Origin: Synchiropus splendidus
Taxonomy: Eukaryota > Chordata > Actinopteri > Syngnathiformes > Callionymidae
Direction: 5' to 3'
DNA length: 64,000 bases
NCBI RefSeq assembly: GCF_027744825.2
Contig: NC_071347.1
Coordinates: forward strand, 19,664,001 to 19,728,000
Both the position numbers and the translations under genes were made by a program. Of this stretch, positions 60,086 through 64,000 are shown piece after piece. How positions within the stretch are numbered: the stretch's first letter is position 1; every line of letters starts with the position of its first letter. The notes beneath the pieces were generated by a model that worked only from the letters and a program-made list of their open reading frames with translations, was not told the DNA's origin and made no database searches.

Positions 60086-63022
60086 CAGTCCATGTCTTAT
60101 AGCATGTGTGGGCGGGGCACTGCCCTCCCATTTCAGCCCTTTATAAGAAAACTGGTGCAAAATTGGCAAAACAGTGGCGTCATGCTTTACTTCTAACAGT
60201 GTTGCTGTTGAGGTTTTGTGTTCCACTGACCCACACGATTACTCCTGAAAAGAATCCCCTTTATTTAGTCAACAATGTGTGGTCTCCTCAGTTTGTACTC
60301 ATCATCTTGCTGACAAGTGGCTGAGTCATGTGAGTGGAGTTCTCCAGAGGTCGAAACCAACCAACCAAACCACCCCCTCAAATCACCTCCCACGAGGAAA
60401 CTCTCAAAAGCCTCCAGGGAGGCTGAGCAGCCCGAGAGTGTGACACCAGCAAATAGGATAAAGTTATTGAGTAACATATAAGTTCAGGTTCAGACTGCAC
60501 TTTTCAGTCAAGCACATTAGCCATAGTTCGACTTGAAAATAGTTTCTTTTTTCCTCTGAAAAGAAAGCCACTCTCTGAATGTTGACAGCATGTGGTGTCC
60601 TTCACGAAAGGTTAGAAAAGAAAACCTTGGCAGGATATTGTGTTTGTGAAATTGCGGCGCTTTCATCTGCTTGAAAGTCCTGGCGGCGCTGAGGATAATT
60701 GTCGAGCATAGGTGCGTTTATTCACAGTGAGCGATCGCTGCTTGTTAAGTGACAGAATAATTACGCTTCAGATCACTCTGGATGAGAGCGATGGCGGCAA
60801 ATGTGGGGAGAATACTGAAGCAAAGCAATGATTCTGCTCTTTTGTTCCGTCTGGATTATTTGTCTGCGGCTGCCTCCTCCCCTTTGACGTGAAGCGAACT
60901 CATTGGAAGAGCACAAAGTCACGGGTTGGCCATCACTCAGGTCCAAAGAATAACTGTTGCTAAGGTGCTTCAAACGTTTACGTGACCATTCCACAAATTA
61001 ATACCATTTCTCACTATAATGCTTGGAGATGGCGCAGGAATGTTTATTGGAAGTGAGTTCCTTCTAGGAGGGCCAGACAGTCCACACCGCTGCTCACTTC
61101 AGGCTACATTTGTTACAGAGCTGGACCCTGCAACGTGTTGGATTTCCCTCACTGGAATCTTCAGAAAGCGTCTGCCTCCAGAAAATTGGCAGGCTCATGC
61201 TGTCTGCTCACAGACGGCTTTTTCTTAGAGGAAATAAAGCTTCGGTTCATCCTCAGTTCAGAGCTCACGCAGAGGGAAAGTGATGTCAGAGACTTATTTG
61301 ATATCTGGCCAACCAGAGCAGCTCTGGAGGTTGATGCATGTTTCATCCTAGAGCCAGATTTATTTCTCGATGTTCACTCTAACATTGGAGCAGCACCACT
61401 TCTTAAGGACCTTTTAAGAATGTATATTTAAGCATAAATATATGCTTCAAACACTAGTCAGTTATTTTGGTCTGGTCAGCATCAGTTCCTCCTTTTAATC
61501 CAATAAAATATGCCTGTAAAATACCCATACCCAGTTTCGCCTGATGCTGAGGTAGATCTTTGGTCTGGAAGGGTAGTTGATCTATGAGGCTTTTATTTTT
61601 AGAGTTTTAGTAGAGTTTTTTTAGTTTTTCTGAATGACTGATCAGTTTAAAAACCATATGCAATGAGCAGGTGAGAGTAGTGACGTTGCTGGTCTTCAAT
61701 ACTGTGGCGACTCTTGCGTAGTGACCAGGTTTTCAAGCACAAAGTGTCCTTTTATTTGCAACAGTCTGGCTCTGCAAACAGTTCTGTCGCCTGTGGTACC
61801 CATCCTTCTCTCATGTCCACTCACGTGCAGCTCCCTGAACACGCCCTCTGGTTCACTGAAATTCATTGTGGTGCTATCAACTAACAAAATTAGCTCAAGT
61901 TTAGGGGTGAAGTATTACAGTTTTAAGTTTGACTTTTGAGTTTATGATCCACAGCGACCCTATGATTGGTTTGATGAAATATGTAAATAATTTGACAGCG
62001 ATAGCTTACTTTGTTTGGGTGTGCGCGAAGCGCAAACACAGACAGAAGCCGATCACATTTCATATTGGGTGAATAATTAATATCCTTCCTCAGCGGTGCT
62101 GATTTAATAAGATCCTGACTTCTTGTTTTCCTGGCAGCCACCGCTCCACCTCGGGCCAGGTGAGCTCACTCGTCGACACCGATACCCTTCAACGCCTCTA
62201 TCTGAGCAAAACAATGGAGCGTGTTCTGAACCGAAATTCCACAGGTATCTGAGCGCGTCTGTGTTTCGTTCCAGGTCGTGTCTCTTTGATAGTCCTCTGC
62301 TGCTGCGATGTTGTTTCCTGCCTTGTAAACCCCAAATAACCTCGGCCCAAAGTCACCCTCTTCGCCTTCATCTCGCTACTGTAGTTTAAATTTAGCTGCA
62401 CCTCAGACCACACATCTTTGTTATGTCTGTGGAGTGTGGAGAGCAGATGAGAGCCGCCGGCCTCGTCTGCGACTCTGGGGGAGCTCATCATCCGGGCTGT
62501 GTGGAGCAGTGTGAGGCTGTGGGATTGGGACTGTTGGTATTGAGTAGGGAGGAGTGCCGGGGGCACAATCCATCAAGAAGGGAGCTGTTTGTACTGAGGG
62601 AATAGACATGAATAATCCATGTTCTCACCCTTTCCTGAGTGTGACTGCGAATAAACCAATATCATATCTGCTGCTGCCATTGAAATGCTCAGCTGTTACT
62701 AGCAGCACATTTTAAATCATATTAAATAGGAATTTATGTTGCCTTATTAATAATATTCGTCAATATGTTTGTGATGGCCGACAAAATTATCGATGTGAAA
62801 ATAGAACGGCGTATAAATACAGGTGAATTTAGGTTGACTAGTTTGCTCTGCTCTTTGCTAGTATTTCAAACAGTCCTGTAAGGAGTCTGAGGTAACATCC
62901 ATATAGACTTGTCTTATCCCTCCCAAGCTGCTTTCCACCTTGGCTACAGATGTTTATAGCAATATATTGTAGGTGACATCATCTTTATGTGGACAGTGCT
63001 TGAATTGAAGGTGGAAATTGGG

Positions 63023-63058
<36 letters not shown>

Positions 63059-64000
63059 TTACGGTGCAGACGTTACGATGATGTACTTAGATTTGGGCTC
63101 CCTCCAAATTCTAACTGAAAGGTGTAGGAGAATGCCGGGCCCCCCATTGCTGAGAAAAAAATGCTGGTGAGAACCCTGCATCTACTGTACGCACTGACCT
63201 CCCCAATAGAAATCAAGTCACTTAAACTACTGGTAGTGAGTTCAAGTAGGGAGTATAAAAATGAGCATGGCGGTGGTTTAACGTTGACAGTACTGGGTTA
63301 AAGTGGCTTTTGGGTCTGCAGTTTTTTATGATGCCCATAAACATTGATTTGTGCATTGTTGTGAATGAAGGACCCTCATGAGAACTGCGTGCAACGTCAA
63401 CGTTCTTTTTAATCCTGGAGTCGCACGCTAGCTTCTGCACCATCAACGTGATTTCTCGCCGTCTGAATTATGCAGCGAATGCTTCGAGGGAGAAGTCATT
63501 CCACACTATTGGATTACGGCCTAATGGACTACTGCCCCATTGTGGCAGTAATATTGCGCGTGCTTCCTTTGTGTTCTTATCCTGGCTCTTCCCTGCTTCC
63601 TCTGAGCCGGCTCTGTTTTTTCCCTCGCTCCACCTGGTGTGTACAGCCATTTCGTCTTCCGCTGGTGATGAATATCAAGAGAGAATTGGCGGCAATTACG
63701 TTGTGGCCAAAGTCGTCCGTGATTAGATCTCAGAATACCTAATGAGATTCACAATCTCAAGTTCCTAGATGCAGCGACATGAGAGAGATATTAACTTAAT
63801 ATAACCAAGAGAGAATTTGATGTTGAAATAATCGTTATTGATCTTCTTTGGTCTGTGGTATCGAATTACGAGTTTAAACGTTGACTTGAGACTTGCAAAG
63901 CTTTTATCGTGCAGTTGGTGAAAAGCTCTTGTGGACATTGTGCTGTTGCTTTCTTGGCCACAGCGGACCAAATTGTCCCTCCGTATCACTCACAAATGTC
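60086..64000. other. Gene-poor region, right edge
   Basis: No gene recognised. The block 60640-60920 has balanced composition and several homeodomain-type TAATTA/ATAATTA words, so it is a possible regulatory element. A (TA)n run lies at 63025-63053. Short ORFs (61135-61431, 62123-62389, 63448-63742) show no domains. Confidence 0.4.
63025..63053 (+). repeat. (TA)n microsatellite
   Basis: About 29 bp of alternating AT. Confidence 0.9.

Overview
The window looks like a piece of a compact teleost (percomorph-type) fish genome. The evidence is multi-exon genes with GT-AG introns that are often only 55-100 bp, vertebrate-specific gene families, and interspersed repeats of a type familiar in fish. 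I do not assign a species. No prokaryotic, viral or CRISPR content was seen. The exon models below were built by hand from conserved protein segments joined at GT/AG sites. For NEIL1, COMMD4, SEMA7A, ISLR2 and STRA6 the summed exons give complete, in-frame proteins of 396, 199, 659, 705 and 658 residues, close to the usual family sizes.

Layout, left to right. (1) 431-7646 (+): 3' three quarters of MAN2C1, the cytosolic alpha-mannosidase; its 5' exons lie off the window. (2) 8218-10236 coding, up to about 10990 with its first exon (-): NEIL1, a base-excision-repair glycosylase that converges on MAN2C1. (3) 11337-13034 (-): COMMD4. (4) 15252-25546 (+): SEMA7A, a GPI-anchored semaphorin; its introns hold a hAT-like element, other repeats and two odd exon-like fragments. 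(5) about 29960-32664 (+): ISLR2, an LRR/Ig neuronal membrane protein with one coding exon behind a 5'UTR intron. (6) 34898-45966 (-): STRA6, the retinol-binding-protein receptor, 17 coding exons, convergent with ISLR2. (7) 45967-64000: about 18 kb with no protein-coding gene that I can support, only simple repeats, a retrotransposon-like tail and unannotated single-copy-looking DNA.

The genes do not form one pathway. They are a syntenic block: their human counterparts all lie in 15q24, but CCDC33 and CYP11A1, which sit between STRA6 and SEMA7A in human, are not seen here. STRA6 (retinol uptake), ISLR2 and SEMA7A (axon and neural-crest or immune guidance) are developmentally regulated surface proteins. 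MAN2C1, NEIL1 and COMMD4 are housekeeping-type genes packed tightly together.

I found no wholly new system. The points most worth a second look are an antisense exon-like ORF in a SEMA7A intron, a 36-bp copy of SEMA7A exon 5 placed in another SEMA7A intron, the lost RGD motif of SEMA7A, the preserved ADAR-recoding lysine codon of NEIL1, the overlapping opposed poly(A) signals of MAN2C1/NEIL1, and a set of CTCF-like sites around SEMA7A-ISLR2.
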